A stretch of 64,000 bases of DNA from contig NZ_FQXT01000001.1 of NCBI RefSeq assembly GCF_900130045.1, positions 372,001-436,000 on the forward strand. The letters run 5' to 3'. Shown here in pieces: positions 8,633 through 19,200 of this stretch. The translations under genes and the position numbers were made by a program. The notes below the pieces were generated by a model, which was given only the letters and a program-made list of their open reading frames with translations, was not told where the DNA came from and did not search any database. Within the stretch, counting starts at the first letter, position 1, and every line of letters begins with the position of its first letter. The DNA comes from Leeuwenhoekiella palythoae. GTDB lineage: Bacteria; Bacteroidota; Bacteroidia; Flavobacteriales; Flavobacteriaceae.

Positions 8633-9890
8633 CTGCTCCTTCTTTTAAAAAGCCTTTGACATCATACACCACTGCAGCATCGTTTTTCAATTTCTCTAGA
8701 TCAAGCTTTTCAAAATCACGATGCGCAACAGCTAAAACTATCGCCTCAAATTTTTGATTTTCTATAGATGGAAGCAACTCAATACCATATTCTTCCTTAA
8801 CTAAATGCGCATCTGCCTGTGGATCATACACCGAAACTTTTGCCCCATATTCCTGCAAATCTGTAATGATATCAATCACACGCGTGTTGCGCACATCAGG
8901 GCAATTTTCTTTAAAGGTTATCCCTAGCACTAAAATGCGACTGTTTTTAAGCTTGATGTCCTTTTGCGCCATAAGTTTAACCACTTGTGAAGCTACATAA
9001 GGCCCCATACTATCATTGAGCTTTCTACCTGCCAAAATAATTTCAGGATGATACCCCACTTGTTTTGCTTTTTGCGCCAGATAATACGGATCAACACCTA
9101 TACAATGACCGCCAACCAACCCCGGTTTGAAGGGTAAAAAATTCCACTTTGTGCCCGCTGCTTCCAGCACAGCTTGCGTATCAATATTTAATAAATTGAA
9201 AATCTTAGCGAGTTCGTTTACAAAAGCAATGTTGATGTCGCGTTGAGAATTTTCGATCACTTTTGCCGCTTCAGCTACCTTTATAGAGGAAGCTTTAAAA
9301 GTGCCCGCGCTGATTACCGAAGCATAGAGCGCGTCTATCTTTTCAGCAACTTCTGGCGTTGACCCGGAAGTTACTTTTCTAATTTTATCTACCGTATGGG
9401 TTTTATCCCCGGGATTGATGCGCTCTGGAGAGTAGCCCACAAAAAAATGAGAATTAAAAGTAAGTCTGGAAGTTTCCTCAAGAATGGGCACACAGATCTC
9501 TTCGGTCACACCGGGATACACAGTAGACTCATAAATTACGGTATCGCCATCTTTAAGATAGCTACCTACAAGTTTACTAGCCTTTATAAGTGGCGTTAAA
9601 TCGGGATTATTATTCTCATCAATAGGCGTAGGAACCGTAATGATATAAGTTGTACAGGATGTCAAATCATCTACTTCAGCAGTACAGTACAATCCGGGTT
9701 GATCTACTAATTCAGCTAGTAAAACCTCGTCGAGAAGTTCTTTTTCGAGTTCGTCGGTTTTATCAAAACCTCGCTTCAATTGGGTGATACGTTCTGTATT
9801 AATATCAAAACCAATGGTTACATATTTTGTGGCAAATAAGCGCGCTAAAGGCAATCCTACGTAACCTAACCCAATTATGGCTATACTCAT
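8619..9890 (-). CDS. Nucleotide-sugar 6-dehydrogenase, TviB/WbpA-like
   Basis: 423 residues with all three UDP-sugar dehydrogenase domains: the NAD-binding [10 protein letters not shown] at the start, the central SPERINPGD and [16 protein letters not shown], the catalytic cysteine in [13 protein letters not shown], and a C-terminal [14 protein letters not shown]. The [13 protein letters not shown] form is characteristic of enzymes oxidising UDP-N-acetylhexosamines (TviB, WbpO/WbpA, WecC) more than of UDP-glucose dehydrogenases. It would make a UDP-N-acetylhexosaminuronic acid. Overlaps the epimerase gene by 4 nt (ATGA) and wecB by 14 nt. Exact substrate (UDP-GlcNAc, ManNAc or GalNAc) cannot be fixed. 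Confidence 0.92.
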   Translation of the reverse strand: MSIAIIGLGYVGLPLARLFATKYVTIGFDINTERITQLKRGFDKTDELEKELLDEVLLAELVDQPGLYCTAEVDDLTSCTTYIITVPTPIDENNNPDLTPLIKASKLVGSYLKDGDTVIYESTVYPGVTEEICVPILEETSRLTFNSHFFVGYSPERINPGDKTHTVDKIRKVTSGSTPEVAEKIDALYASVISAGTFKASSIKVAEAAKVIENSQRDINIAFVNELAKIFNLLNIDTQAVLEAAGTKWNFLPFKPGLVGGHCIGVDPYYLAQKAKQVGYHPEIILAGRKLNDSMGPYVASQVVKLMAQKDIKLKNSRILVLGITFKENCPDVRNTRVIDIITDLQEYGAKVSVYDPQADAHLVKEEYGIELLPSIENQKFEAIVLAVAHRDFEKLDLEKLKNDAAVVYDVKGFLKEGADGRL

Positions 9891-10894
9891 TTATCTTCTT
9901 TAACTGTTTTTAAATGCGCTCTATACCACATTATCGCTTTACGCAGACCAGCGTCTAAATCATAATCAGGATCATAACCTAACAGATTTTTAGCCTTACT
10001 AATCGATGCCAATGAATGCGGTACATCGCCCGGCCGCTCAGGGCCATATTTTGGCTGAACTTTTACTAAATCGCTATCATAATTCAGCAAGCGTTCTTTG
10101 AGCAAATTTACTAATTCGGTTAAAGAAGTACGCGCTCCATACGCGATATTATAAATTTCATTTAACGCCAATGGATTTTCTGTAGTAAGTGCAAGTAAAT
10201 TGGCTTGAACTACGTTATCGATGTAAGTATAATCTCTAGAAAAACTACCATCACCGTTAATAACAGGAGATTCTTGATTGAGCAATGCAGCAATGAATTT
10301 AGGGATCACCGCAGCGTATGCACCGTCAGGATCTTGCTTAGGACCAAACACATTAAAATAGCGCAGACCAATAGTATTAAAGCCATAATTTCGCTTATAA
10401 ACATCAGCATAATATTCATTGATGAGTTTGGTTACCGCATAAGGCGAAAGCGGTTTACCGATCTCGCTTTCGATTTTAGGCAAGGCTTCATTATCTCCAT
10501 AGGTCGAAGAACTCGCCGCATATACAAAACGCGTAACACCTTCTAGCCTTGATGCTTCGAGCATATTTAGAAAACCGGTGACATTGACCGAATGCGTAAG
10601 CAATGGCGTTTTTAAACTGCGTGGCACTGATCCTAGCGCAGCTTGATGGCTTACAAATTCGCAGCCGGCCACAGCCTGCTTACAAGTTTCTAAGTCTCGT
10701 ATATCTCCTTCTATAAACTCAAAATTATCAAGAGCCAAAAAGTCTTGAATATTTTCTTTATTTCCGGTTGATAAATTGTCTAAACAACGCACAGAAGCGC
10801 CAGCTTGTAGTAGGGCTTCAATAAGATTAGAGCCTATAAAGCCAGAACCGCCCGTAACGAGGGTTTTCTTATTTTTTAGGGGTTGTAAATTCAT
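9887..10894 (-). CDS. NAD-dependent UDP-sugar 4-epimerase, TviC/WbpP-like
   Basis: 335 residues of extended SDR fold. The nucleotide-binding [17 protein letters not shown], the Ser-Ser-Thr of AASSSTYGD and the catalytic YAVTK ([13 protein letters not shown]) are all present. It most resembles the N-acetylhexosamine epimerases TviC and WbpP, partners of TviB and WbpO in making GalNAc uronate. It is the first gene of the cluster and overlaps the dehydrogenase gene by 4 nt, so the two products probably work in series. The promoter lies in the 204-nt gap shared with the divergent dps gene. Confidence 0.9.
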   Translation of the reverse strand: MNLQPLKNKKTLVTGGSGFIGSNLIEALLQAGASVRCLDNLSTGNKENIQDFLALDNFEFIEGDIRDLETCKQAVAGCEFVSHQAALGSVPRSLKTPLLTHSVNVTGFLNMLEASRLEGVTRFVYAASSSTYGDNEALPKIESEIGKPLSPYAVTKLINEYYADVYKRNYGFNTIGLRYFNVFGPKQDPDGAYAAVIPKFIAALLNQESPVINGDGSFSRDYTYIDNVVQANLLALTTENPLALNEIYNIAYGARTSLTELVNLLKERLLNYDSDLVKVQPKYGPERPGDVPHSLASISKAKNLLGYDPDYDLDAGLRKAIMWYRAHLKTVKEDK

Positions 10895-11065
10895 TTTTCG
10901 TGTGAAGTAGGGTTGGATTTTGCTAATATATTATATCGAGTGTAATTTTCACAATTAATTTTAACTTTTTTTTAACGCGTTATTAAATACTTAACATCTT
11001 GGAAGCAACTCAGTTAAAGTAAAGCTAAACCAGACATCCGTACACAATATGCCCAAAATCAATAG

Positions 11066-11073
11066 TAATTTTG
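11066..11073 (+). promoter_or_regulatory. Candidate -7 box for dps
   Basis: TAATTTTG is a perfect match to TAnnTTTG, 26 nt before the dps ATG, the same distance as in the BLUF gene. No convincing -33 TTTG is seen at the expected spacing, so this remains tentative. Confidence 0.4.
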
Positions 11074-11098
11074 ACGTACATATCTAATATTTTAAATC

Positions 11099-11590
11099 AT
11101 GAACTATTTAAATCTCGATAAGAATAGAACTAAAGAAACGGTTGAACAACTCAACACGCTCTTAGCAGATTATCATCTGTATTATCAAAAATTGAGAAAC
11201 TTTCACTGGAACGTAGTTGGTGAGAATTTCTTTGACCTTCACGAAAAATTCGAAGAAATGTACAACGACACGCTGATTAAGATCGATGAAGTTGCAGAAC
11301 GTATCTTAACTTTAAGATATCAGCCTGTAAGCCACTTATCTCAATATTTAAAAATGGCTAATATTGAAGAATCTCCAAGTGAAACTGCTGACCTTGAGAT
11401 GATCGATATTCTGCTTAACGATCACGGCAAGTTGCTTACTCAAATGCGTAAAACTGTAGAATTTGCAGACAAAGGTGGTGATGAAGGTACAATTGACCTA
11501 CTTGGTGCATACATTAGAGAGTTAGAGAAAACCAGCTGGATGCTCGACTCTTGGAGAATGACAAAATCCGGTACGCACAAAAAATCGTAA
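11099..11590 (+). CDS. dps: Dps-family ferritin-like DNA-protection protein
   Basis: 163 residues, the size of Dps mini-ferritins that form dodecamers, oxidise Fe(II) with H2O2 and protect DNA. The intersubunit ferroxidase ligands follow the E. coli Dps spacing exactly: His36 (NFHWNVVG), His48, Glu52, Asp63 and Glu67. The C-terminal tail is short with two lysines. It diverges from the sugar-nucleotide operon and is followed after 34 nt by an mscS-type channel gene, so the two may be co-transcribed as a stress pair. Usually induced in stationary phase or by peroxide; no operator could be pinned down. Confidence 0.93.
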   Translation: MNYLNLDKNRTKETVEQLNTLLADYHLYYQKLRNFHWNVVGENFFDLHEKFEEMYNDTLIKIDEVAERILTLRYQPVSHLSQYLKMANIEESPSETADLEMIDILLNDHGKLLTQMRKTVEFADKGGDEGTIDLLGAYIRELEKTSWMLDSWRMTKSGTHKKS

Positions 11591-11624
11591 CTTATAACAG
11601 ATAACTAACCAACCAATATATATT

Positions 11625-12572
11625 ATGCTTTTACTTCAAGAAGAAACACGCAATTCAGATTTAACCTTTTTAGGTTTTGACCTATATAAATTAATCGAAA
11701 AGCTTCAAAGCTGGGGTGAAAGCATAATATTAAAGTTGCCTAATTTCTTAGTCGCCGTATTGGTATTCATTATATTTTGGTACGTCGCAAAATATGTTTC
11801 AAAATTTGTGCGCAATATTTTGATGCGCAGTGTGAGTCAAGATTCGATTAAAACAATGGCGGGGCAAACTGCTTTTGCCATTACTGTACTCATTGGCTTT
11901 TTTATTGCTCTAGGCGTAATGGATCTTGATAAAGTACTTACCTCTGTTCTTGCAGGTGCCGGAGTTGTTGGGCTGGCAATTGGTTTAGCCCTTCAAGGAA
12001 CATTAAATAACACCTTTAGCGGAGTTATTTTAAGTTTTATGCCTAAGCTTCAACTGGGAGACTGGGTTGAATCTAATGACTATGCGGGTGTTGTTGAAGA
12101 AATTACCCTGCGGAATGTTACCTTAAAACAATCTGATAACAATTATGTAATCATTCCAAACTCTAGTATTGTAGATTCTCCTTTTAAAAACTGGAGCCAA
12201 ACTACACGCTCCAGAGTGTTTATAAATTGTGGTGTAGGCTATGAAAGTGACTTGGAAGCAGTAAAAAAACTTACCCTAGAAACACTTACTAAGGAGTTTG
12301 AACAACAATCTCCTGAAGAAATTGAGTTTTACTACGAAGGTTTTGGTGATAGCTCAATAAACTTTGTTGCACGTTTTTGGGCGCCGGTTACGAAGCGCAG
12401 AGATATGCTCATCGCTCAAGACCGCGCGATCATTGCGATCAAGAAAGCATTTGATGCTAATGATATCAATATTCCATTCCCAATTCGCACATTGGATTTT
12501 GGTAAAAATAAATTCAGATCAGAAACTATTACTATTGCCAATTCTAACGGATCTGATTCTGCTGAAGCCTAA
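11625..12572 (+). CDS. Small-conductance mechanosensitive channel, MscS family
   Basis: 315 residues. Three N-terminal membrane segments at about 38-58, 80-100 and 105-130; the third is the Ala/Gly-rich pore helix (LAGAGVVGLAIGLALQGTL) followed by the MscS beta-domain entry FSGVILSFMPKLQLGDWVE and IPNSSIVDSPFKNW. Length is near that of E. coli MscS (286), with no extra periplasmic domain. It releases osmolytes on hypo-osmotic shock at the inner membrane. It lies 34 nt after dps and 6 nt before a lipoprotein gene, implying one transcript. Confidence 0.94.
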   Translation: MLLLQEETRNSDLTFLGFDLYKLIEKLQSWGESIILKLPNFLVAVLVFIIFWYVAKYVSKFVRNILMRSVSQDSIKTMAGQTAFAITVLIGFFIALGVMDLDKVLTSVLAGAGVVGLAIGLALQGTLNNTFSGVILSFMPKLQLGDWVESNDYAGVVEEITLRNVTLKQSDNNYVIIPNSSIVDSPFKNWSQTTRSRVFINCGVGYESDLEAVKKLTLETLTKEFEQQSPEEIEFYYEGFGDSSINFVARFWAPVTKRRDMLIAQDRAIIAIKKAFDANDINIPFPIRTLDFGKNKFRSETITIANSNGSDSAEA

Positions 12573-12578
12573 GCACCA

Positions 12579-13442
12579 ATGAGAACCTTCCTATTTTTCA
12601 GCTTAAGTTTATTATTGCTTTGCAGTTGCCAGGATTATGGCAAACTGGAAAAGAAGGGAGACTTAGATCGAAGCTTAGCTGAAATTTCCGGACTTGCGGT
12701 ATTCTCCAATGATTCTTTGATCTATACCGCGACAGATCACGGTAATCCAAATTCTATTTATGGTTTAAATCCATCCGGGAATATTATCCGTGAGATTACA
12801 ATTAGCAATGCGCCTAATGAAGACTGGGAAGATTTAACTAAGGACTCTAACGGCACACTATATATTTCTGATACCGGAAATAATGAAAATGACCGCGAAG
12901 ATCAGTTTATTTACATCATTCCAAACTTTGCCAATCTAGCGCAACAACGTGAATCGCTAAAAGCTCAAAAAATAACCTTTACCCTTTCCGATCAGGAAAA
13001 TTATCCACCTAGTTTAAAAAACCTGAATTTTGATATTGAAGCGCTGATTTATAAGGATGAATACCTCTATATGTTTACGCGCAACCGCAGCCGTAATTTT
13101 GATGGAATTACAAAAGTCTACAAATTACCTGCACTCCCGGGCACTTTCGAAGCAGAATTGATCGATGAGTATTACGTCTGTGATGATTTAAATACGTGCG
13201 CTATTACTGGTGCAGATATTTCTGCAGATGGAAGCAAAATCGCGCTTCTTACTACCAACAAAGTTTTGATTCTTTCTGATTTTGATGGTGAGCGCTTTTT
13301 CTCCGGAAACATTAAAACCTATGATCTAGGCTACAATTCTCAAAAAGAAGGGGTTTCCTTTAAAAATGATTCTACCTTATATCTTGTTGATGAACGCCGC
13401 GCACAAACCGGCGGCAATTTTTATGAATTCTCGCTAGATTAA
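12579..13442 (+). CDS. Lipoprotein, probable beta-propeller (SdiA-regulated-like)
   Basis: 287 residues with an SPII signal (LLLLCSCQDYG, lipidated at Cys15 or Cys17). The mature part contains propeller-like strands such as EISGLAVFSNDSLIYTATDH, WEDLTKDSNGTLYISDTGNN and YLYMFTRNRS; the pattern resembles SdiA-regulated or NHL-type propeller proteins of Bacteroidota. No catalytic motif stands out. It starts 6 nt after the MscS gene, so it may be translated from the same message. Anchored in an envelope membrane; function unknown. Confidence 0.72.
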   Translation: MRTFLFFSLSLLLLCSCQDYGKLEKKGDLDRSLAEISGLAVFSNDSLIYTATDHGNPNSIYGLNPSGNIIREITISNAPNEDWEDLTKDSNGTLYISDTGNNENDREDQFIYIIPNFANLAQQRESLKAQKITFTLSDQENYPPSLKNLNFDIEALIYKDEYLYMFTRNRSRNFDGITKVYKLPALPGTFEAELIDEYYVCDDLNTCAITGADISADGSKIALLTTNKVLILSDFDGERFFSGNIKTYDLGYNSQKEGVSFKNDSTLYLVDERRAQTGGNFYEFSLD

Positions 13443-13521
13443 CACCCTACTAAAATATCTAAGCAACATTCTGTTAAAGGATGCGTTTATAGTATTTTTA
13501 AGCTTTACCAATGTTTAAATT

Positions 13522-14664
13522 ATGCTTGAAGAACGCCTTTCTCAACTAGAAGCAGAAAATCTAAAGCTCAAAGAACAGCTAGACCGACAAGAAAATAAAA
13601 AGAAAAACCGCCGCAAACTCGGTTGGAATTTTCTTAAACGTTCGTCTGGAATGATTTTAGGAGCGCAACTCAAAAAAAGTATTGAGAAGTTTCTTGATGA
13701 GATTGCAGAGCAGCAACGGGTTTCGCGCGAAACGCTTTCAGATTTATTGAGTAGTATAATTATACGTCTAACACGCGTAGGATTTTTGTTGATTCTCACA
13801 GCCATCCTCCCTTCTATCCTACTCATTTTTCAAACATATTATTTAGGAAAACAAAATACCTTGATTACCGGTCAAAGCGAAATGTTTAAACAACAAAATA
13901 AGCGCTTAGATCAACAAACCTATTTGCAGGAAGCAGACCGACGCGGTCAAACGTTACTTATTATGGATAATATGCTGAAGGAAATTAACACGGATGTTTC
14001 CCGAAGTAGTGCGAATGCCATTGATGACGCCACTGCAGGCCGACTGATTTCTTTAAGCAAGATGCTGAAACCTTATAAATATTTAGAAAACGACAGTTTG
14101 ATCGCGCGTGTTACCAGTCCGGAGCGTGGGTATTTGTTGGTTTCGTTATTAGAAACCGGCATCAATCTCAATACGAGCACCCGCTCTCGGTCTAACGGAA
14201 GACTTATTGAGCGTCTAGATTTTACTTACGCAGAATTGCGCAACCTCTCATTAAAAGGTGCTGATTTGATCCAAATCGATCTAGCAAATGCTGACTTGAG
14301 AAATTCGAGCTTTAACGGTACTGATTTTGAAAAAGCAAACCTGCAAAATGCGTGGTTACACGAGACCAATCTTACCTATGCAAGTTTTAAAGAAGCTAAT
14401 CTTGAGCAAGCGATTTTACAAAATGCTATTCTAGATTATGCAAACCTGCAAAACGCAAATCTTTCTTCGGCAGATTTGCGCAATGTAAGCTTATTGAAAA
14501 CAAAAGTCTTGGCTGCAGACCTTACTAACGCCAGAGTGAATGAAACCTTTGAGCGCGATGCAACGCAACAACTCAATAAAGATCAAAGTGAATGGTTATT
14601 TTCAAACTTTGAAGTTGTCGAGATTGATGACGATCATTATCAATTGCTACCCATTGATAACTAG
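13522..14664 (+). CDS. Pentapeptide-repeat membrane protein with N-terminal coiled coil
   Basis: 380 residues. Residues 1-35 form a charged coiled coil, a hydrophobic segment at about 88-110 (GFLLILTAILPSILLIFQTY) spans the membrane, a second helical region follows, and residues 230-330 are about twenty pentapeptide repeats of the A(D/N)LXX type (ADLIQIDLANADLRNSSF), folding as a right-handed quadrilateral beta-helix. Such modules serve as protein-interaction platforms. Preceded by 79 nt of non-coding DNA and convergent with the GNAT-nitrilase gene. The overall role cannot be inferred. Confidence 0.82.
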   Translation: MLEERLSQLEAENLKLKEQLDRQENKKKNRRKLGWNFLKRSSGMILGAQLKKSIEKFLDEIAEQQRVSRETLSDLLSSIIIRLTRVGFLLILTAILPSILLIFQTYYLGKQNTLITGQSEMFKQQNKRLDQQTYLQEADRRGQTLLIMDNMLKEINTDVSRSSANAIDDATAGRLISLSKMLKPYKYLENDSLIARVTSPERGYLLVSLLETGINLNTSTRSRSNGRLIERLDFTYAELRNLSLKGADLIQIDLANADLRNSSFNGTDFEKANLQNAWLHETNLTYASFKEANLEQAILQNAILDYANLQNANLSSADLRNVSLLKTKVLAADLTNARVNETFERDATQQLNKDQSEWLFSNFEVVEIDDDHYQLLPIDN

Positions 14665-14697
14665 CAGTTTATTGAACTTAGGTTTGCTCTAAATCAT

Positions 14698-16269
14698 TTA
14701 CTTTTTCTTCCATTTAAGTTGAAATAGATCTTTTCTTCGGTCTACTAAATTGTGAACGCTTCCAAACTGGTTCAACTCTTTCAATAGATCAAGATCCACA
14801 TCAGCAACAAGGATCATCTCAGCATTAGGTGTAGCTTCGGCCTTTACTCCATTTGTTGGAAACTGAAAATCGCAAGGCGTCAGCACCATACTTTGCGCAA
14901 ACTGCATATCCATATTATGCACCTTCGGAATGTTACCCACGCTCCCGGCGATCGCCACGTAACACTCATTTTCAATAGCACGCGCCTGAGCACAATGCCG
15001 CACGCGGCTATATCCATTTTGCGTATCGGTCAAGAAAGGCACAAAAAGAATATCCATCCCTTCATCGGCTAGCAGACGCCCCAATTCAGGGAATTCTACG
15101 TCATAGCAGATTAAAATCCCAATCTTACCACAATCGGTATTAAAAGTTTTGAGTTTTTCGCCACCACTCATTCCCCAAGCTTTAGCTTCATCAGGAGTTA
15201 CGTGCAGCTTGTAAAACTTTTCGATCGTACCGTCACGTTTACATAAAAAGCCCACGTTATAGAGCGTTCCATCTTCCATATACGGCATACTACCGGTAAT
15301 GATGTTGATGTTATAACTAACGGAAAGTTCGCTGAAACGATCCCTGATACGCTCAGTATACTTTGCTAATTCTCGTATGGCTTCCGGCTCAGAAAGATGA
15401 TTATACGCAGCCATAAGTGGTGCGTTAAAAAACTCAGGAAACAGTGCAAAATCTGATCGATACCCGGAAATGGTATCGATAAAATATTCCGCCTGCTCAA
15501 AAAGTTCTTCAAAATTCTTATAGGTACGCATTTGCCATTGCACCAGGCCTAAACGCACCACCGTTTTGATCGCATTTGGCTTTTTTGCCGGCTTTTGATA
15601 GTAGATATTATCCCACTCTAAGAGCGCTGCATATTCTTTGGACTGCTTATCTCCTTCCAGGTAATTGGTGATGATACGCTTAACGTGAAAATCATTACTC
15701 AATTGAAAATCAAGTACAGGATCATTGATCTCTCTACTGCGCACTTTCTCTATGTATGCCTTCGGACTTAAGTCTTTTGCGTATTGATGATAGTTAGGCA
15801 ATCTTCCGCCAAAAACAATACGCTCTAGATTGAGGTTTTCACATAATTCTTTTCGGTAATCATAAAGGCGGCGACCAATGCGCATGCCGCGGTATTTGTG
15901 CGAAATAAAAATATCTATACCATACAGCACATTTCCCTTTGGGGTATGGGTGCTAAAACTTTCATTCCCGGTGATCTGCATATAGGTATGCGCATCAGAA
16001 AACTTGTCATAGTCTACGATGATCGAAAGCGCGCACCCTGCAATCTCCCCATTCACCTTCACGACCACCTGACCTTCCGGAAAAATAGAAACCAGTTTTT
16101 GCAAGTCTTTTTTCTTCCAATACGGGTCTGGGATATTTGGGTACACCGCGATCATAATCTCTTTAAGCTCCTCAAAATCTTTGACTTTGAGGTACTCTAA
16201 ATTAATGGTGTCTATGCGCTCGCGTTTTTCCGAACTCTCCATATTATCAATATTGTCTATCTCTTTCAT
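14698..16269 (-). CDS. GNAT acetyltransferase fused to carbon-nitrogen hydrolase
   Basis: 523 residues. Residues 22-215 are a GNAT domain with the acetyl-CoA loop HKYRGMRIGRRL at 124-135; residues 236-515 are a nitrilase-superfamily amidase with the Glu279 (FPEFFNAP), Lys354 (KFYKLHV) and Cys388 (ILICYDVEFPE) catalytic triad intact. This two-domain architecture is known in several bacterial phyla as a predicted amidohydrolase/acetyltransferase, but its natural substrate is not established. A second Met at residue 10 is an alternative start. No operon partner: the beta-barrel fusion gene lies 30 nt upstream on the same strand, so read-through is possible. Confidence 0.92.
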   Translation of the reverse strand: MKEIDNIDNMESSEKRERIDTINLEYLKVKDFEELKEIMIAVYPNIPDPYWKKKDLQKLVSIFPEGQVVVKVNGEIAGCALSIIVDYDKFSDAHTYMQITGNESFSTHTPKGNVLYGIDIFISHKYRGMRIGRRLYDYRKELCENLNLERIVFGGRLPNYHQYAKDLSPKAYIEKVRSREINDPVLDFQLSNDFHVKRIITNYLEGDKQSKEYAALLEWDNIYYQKPAKKPNAIKTVVRLGLVQWQMRTYKNFEELFEQAEYFIDTISGYRSDFALFPEFFNAPLMAAYNHLSEPEAIRELAKYTERIRDRFSELSVSYNINIITGSMPYMEDGTLYNVGFLCKRDGTIEKFYKLHVTPDEAKAWGMSGGEKLKTFNTDCGKIGILICYDVEFPELGRLLADEGMDILFVPFLTDTQNGYSRVRHCAQARAIENECYVAIAGSVGNIPKVHNMDMQFAQSMVLTPCDFQFPTNGVKAEATPNAEMILVADVDLDLLKELNQFGSVHNLVDRRKDLFQLKWKKK

Positions 16270-16299
16270 ATTCGTTAAGCCTTACGGCGAAATTATTTC

Positions 16300-19200
16300 T
16301 TAAAAATTAAAACCAAATCCGAAGGAAACACGGTAGCCCTCGCTAGATTTGAATAAATTAAAGGTTCCGCTAAGCGCATCTGCACTATTTACCCAAAACC
16401 CAATTCCGTAGCTATCATGCCATTTTTCTGAATCTTGATCTACATCAGACCATACTCTACCAATATCATAACCTCCAAAAACACCAATCTGCAGTGGTAA
16501 GAATCCGGTTTTAAAAGTATCAAACGCATACCGTACATCACCGGTCGCCGAAAATGCGCTGTTCCCCGTAAAGCGGTCAAAACGATAACCTCGCAAGCCA
16601 CTAGATTGACCCAAAGTAGCCGCCTGATAAAACTCGGTATCGTCCCCAAATCTAAATTGCCCACGTGCAAGCGTCTTAAGCACTAGTTTACGGTTTGCAC
16701 TTATGGCGTTATAAAATCCCATACTCGGGTTAAGGTACGCAAAGCGGTTACCGCTATCACTCAAACTATTAGTAAAACCACCATTGAGAATAAAGTCCAT
16801 TCCACGTGTTGGTGCTAATGCATTATCTGCACTGTGGTATTCATAAGTGGCATCAACCGTACCAAAATATTTGCGCTCTTCTTGCTCAATAATGTCCACA
16901 AAATCTATGTATCTCAACGCGTTGTCTGCTACTCGAATACCTTCAAAAAGGGCTTGTATTGAAAAAGTGCTACCATAATCTGAATTTCTAAGAAGCCCCA
17001 CAGAAGCTTCCATTCTGCTTAAACGCACCCGATTAAAATTCATTCCTAACGCATCATCATTATTCACCGACTCATTGCCATATCCAAAAAAGTTTCGGGC
17101 GTAATTAGGTGTGGTATAGCGTGCTCCCAGCGTTAAATTCCAATCGTTCATAATACCTGCAAACTCGCCGTTATACGTAAAATCTAATCCACTTGTTGCA
17201 AAAAAGTATAACATTTTAAAACGGTGCTGTTGTGAGAAGGGATTCTGTCTAAAACCTTGCACGGTATAAACATCAGTTAAACCAAGACTCACCCCATTAT
17301 CAGGATTGTATCCAAACGCCGGAGTCAAACCGTTGGTACGTAAAATTTGCTTTTGATAGTCGTACGTATTGTAATCGTAAACATCAGTCAGTCTAAAGTT
17401 TGCCCCACCGCGCGCTTCGATCGTGTTGGGTAAACTTTCGTGGTCATACACCTTGATCTTTCGGCCGTTGTTAATACGATAAACATCGTTGTTTTGCCCA
17501 CCAATGATACGCAGAAAAATAGGATTTCTTCCCGCTCCATTTACTTCAAAAACGTCATCGTCATCAAGACCATAAATCCATAATTGTTTCGTTTCATTTG
17601 ATGCATATGTGCGATCGTGCATCAAGTCTGCCTTCTCTCCTTTTTTGATTCTCCAGACCTGTACACGGGTAGCATCGTCTGCTCTGGTGATCTCAAAATA
17701 GTCATCTTTATCTGTCCCCACGACCATTTGAAGCTCTACTAAATAATCATAAAAAGATTCTGCAATAGCGACAAGATTATCACGACGCCCCTTTAGATTC
17801 TTCTTAATCTCGTCTATTGACTCACCGCTTCTTACTTCTGGCGGAAGATCTCTAAAAGCTTCTTCAATCACTTCATCTGTAACATGGTCTTTTATAAACT
17901 GTGCTTCTTTATGCCAAACCGCTCTTCCCGAGCGTTGTGCCAAAGCACGGTCTAGTTTTATACCGGCATTGTTAAACCACTTCATATCATCCAGATTTTC
18001 ATCATAAACCTGAAACTGTCGCGCCATCCCAAATAAGGTACGGGCAATATCTAGGATGGCTCCATCAAAATTGGTAAATACTTGATCCCGATCTCTGGGA
18101 ATGGGCACAAAAATATCTTTACCGTTTTGATCTTTATACTCTGCCCAGCGCCATTGGTCGTTGTGGCGATCCCAATCTCCCACAAGCATATCAAACATAC
18201 GGGCACGTATATAAGCTTGCTCGTCCACAATATTCTCCTCGTCACTACGCAATTTATCTAGAATATCATCTGTACTTTCTATATCATCGGGGTAAGAGAA
18301 CGTGGCTCCGCTATATTCTTTAGCCGGCCGCTCAACGATCATATACAATTGATCGCCATAATCTTCATTATATTTTTCTAATGCGGGCTGTTTAGGCACA
18401 TAGTACAATTTTGGTGTGGTGTGCAGTACCTGCGCAGCTTCACTCAGTCTTGGGATTGCAAAAGCTCCATACGGGTGCGCTGAAGTATAAAAATCCTGAA
18501 TCAACGATTCTGGCAAGGTGTTGTCAAGATCTTCTTCTACGTCAGCATTTTCTTTGAGAATAACCTTCTGTAGAAATTGCACAGCGCTTTTACGCAAGGC
18601 GCGCATATTGTATTCTCTTCCGCTTTTATCCTTTAACCGAAGCGAAACCGTCTGATGTCCGCCTCCGGGTCGTACGACTTCCAGTCCGCCATAGAGCGTG
18701 TCTAAAAGAGCTACGGGCGCGGTGACCTGCTTGCCGTAGACTTCGCGATAATGCTCTCCCCAAACACTCTCAAAAAGCTCAGAACGCTCAGTCTCTTCAA
18801 TAGAATACACCGAAGTTTTTATCGTCTGCGGAAAGCTGGTGGACAGCCTAGAATAATCTGATATAGGATCTGGAGGAAAAACTTCTTTCTGAAAAAACAA
18901 AACCGGCTCGCCGTTTTCTTGATCGGTACCATAGTATTGTACCCACGCCGAACCATCTTCAAAAATATCAAGTTTAGCAAAACCTTCATAATCTGAGCTG
19001 AAGAGTCCGTCATTACCCAAATAAGCGTACGAAGATTTTGAACCGGAGCCTGAAACCACCTGTCGTACTTCATCGTGTTCTATGTACTGCAAACCGTGCT
19101 CATGCCCCGAAACAAAAATGGTTTTATTGTGCGTCTGCGCCAATACGCGTAAACGCTTCATCAACTCATTGTATTTCTCATTAAAACGGTCTTGCTTTGA

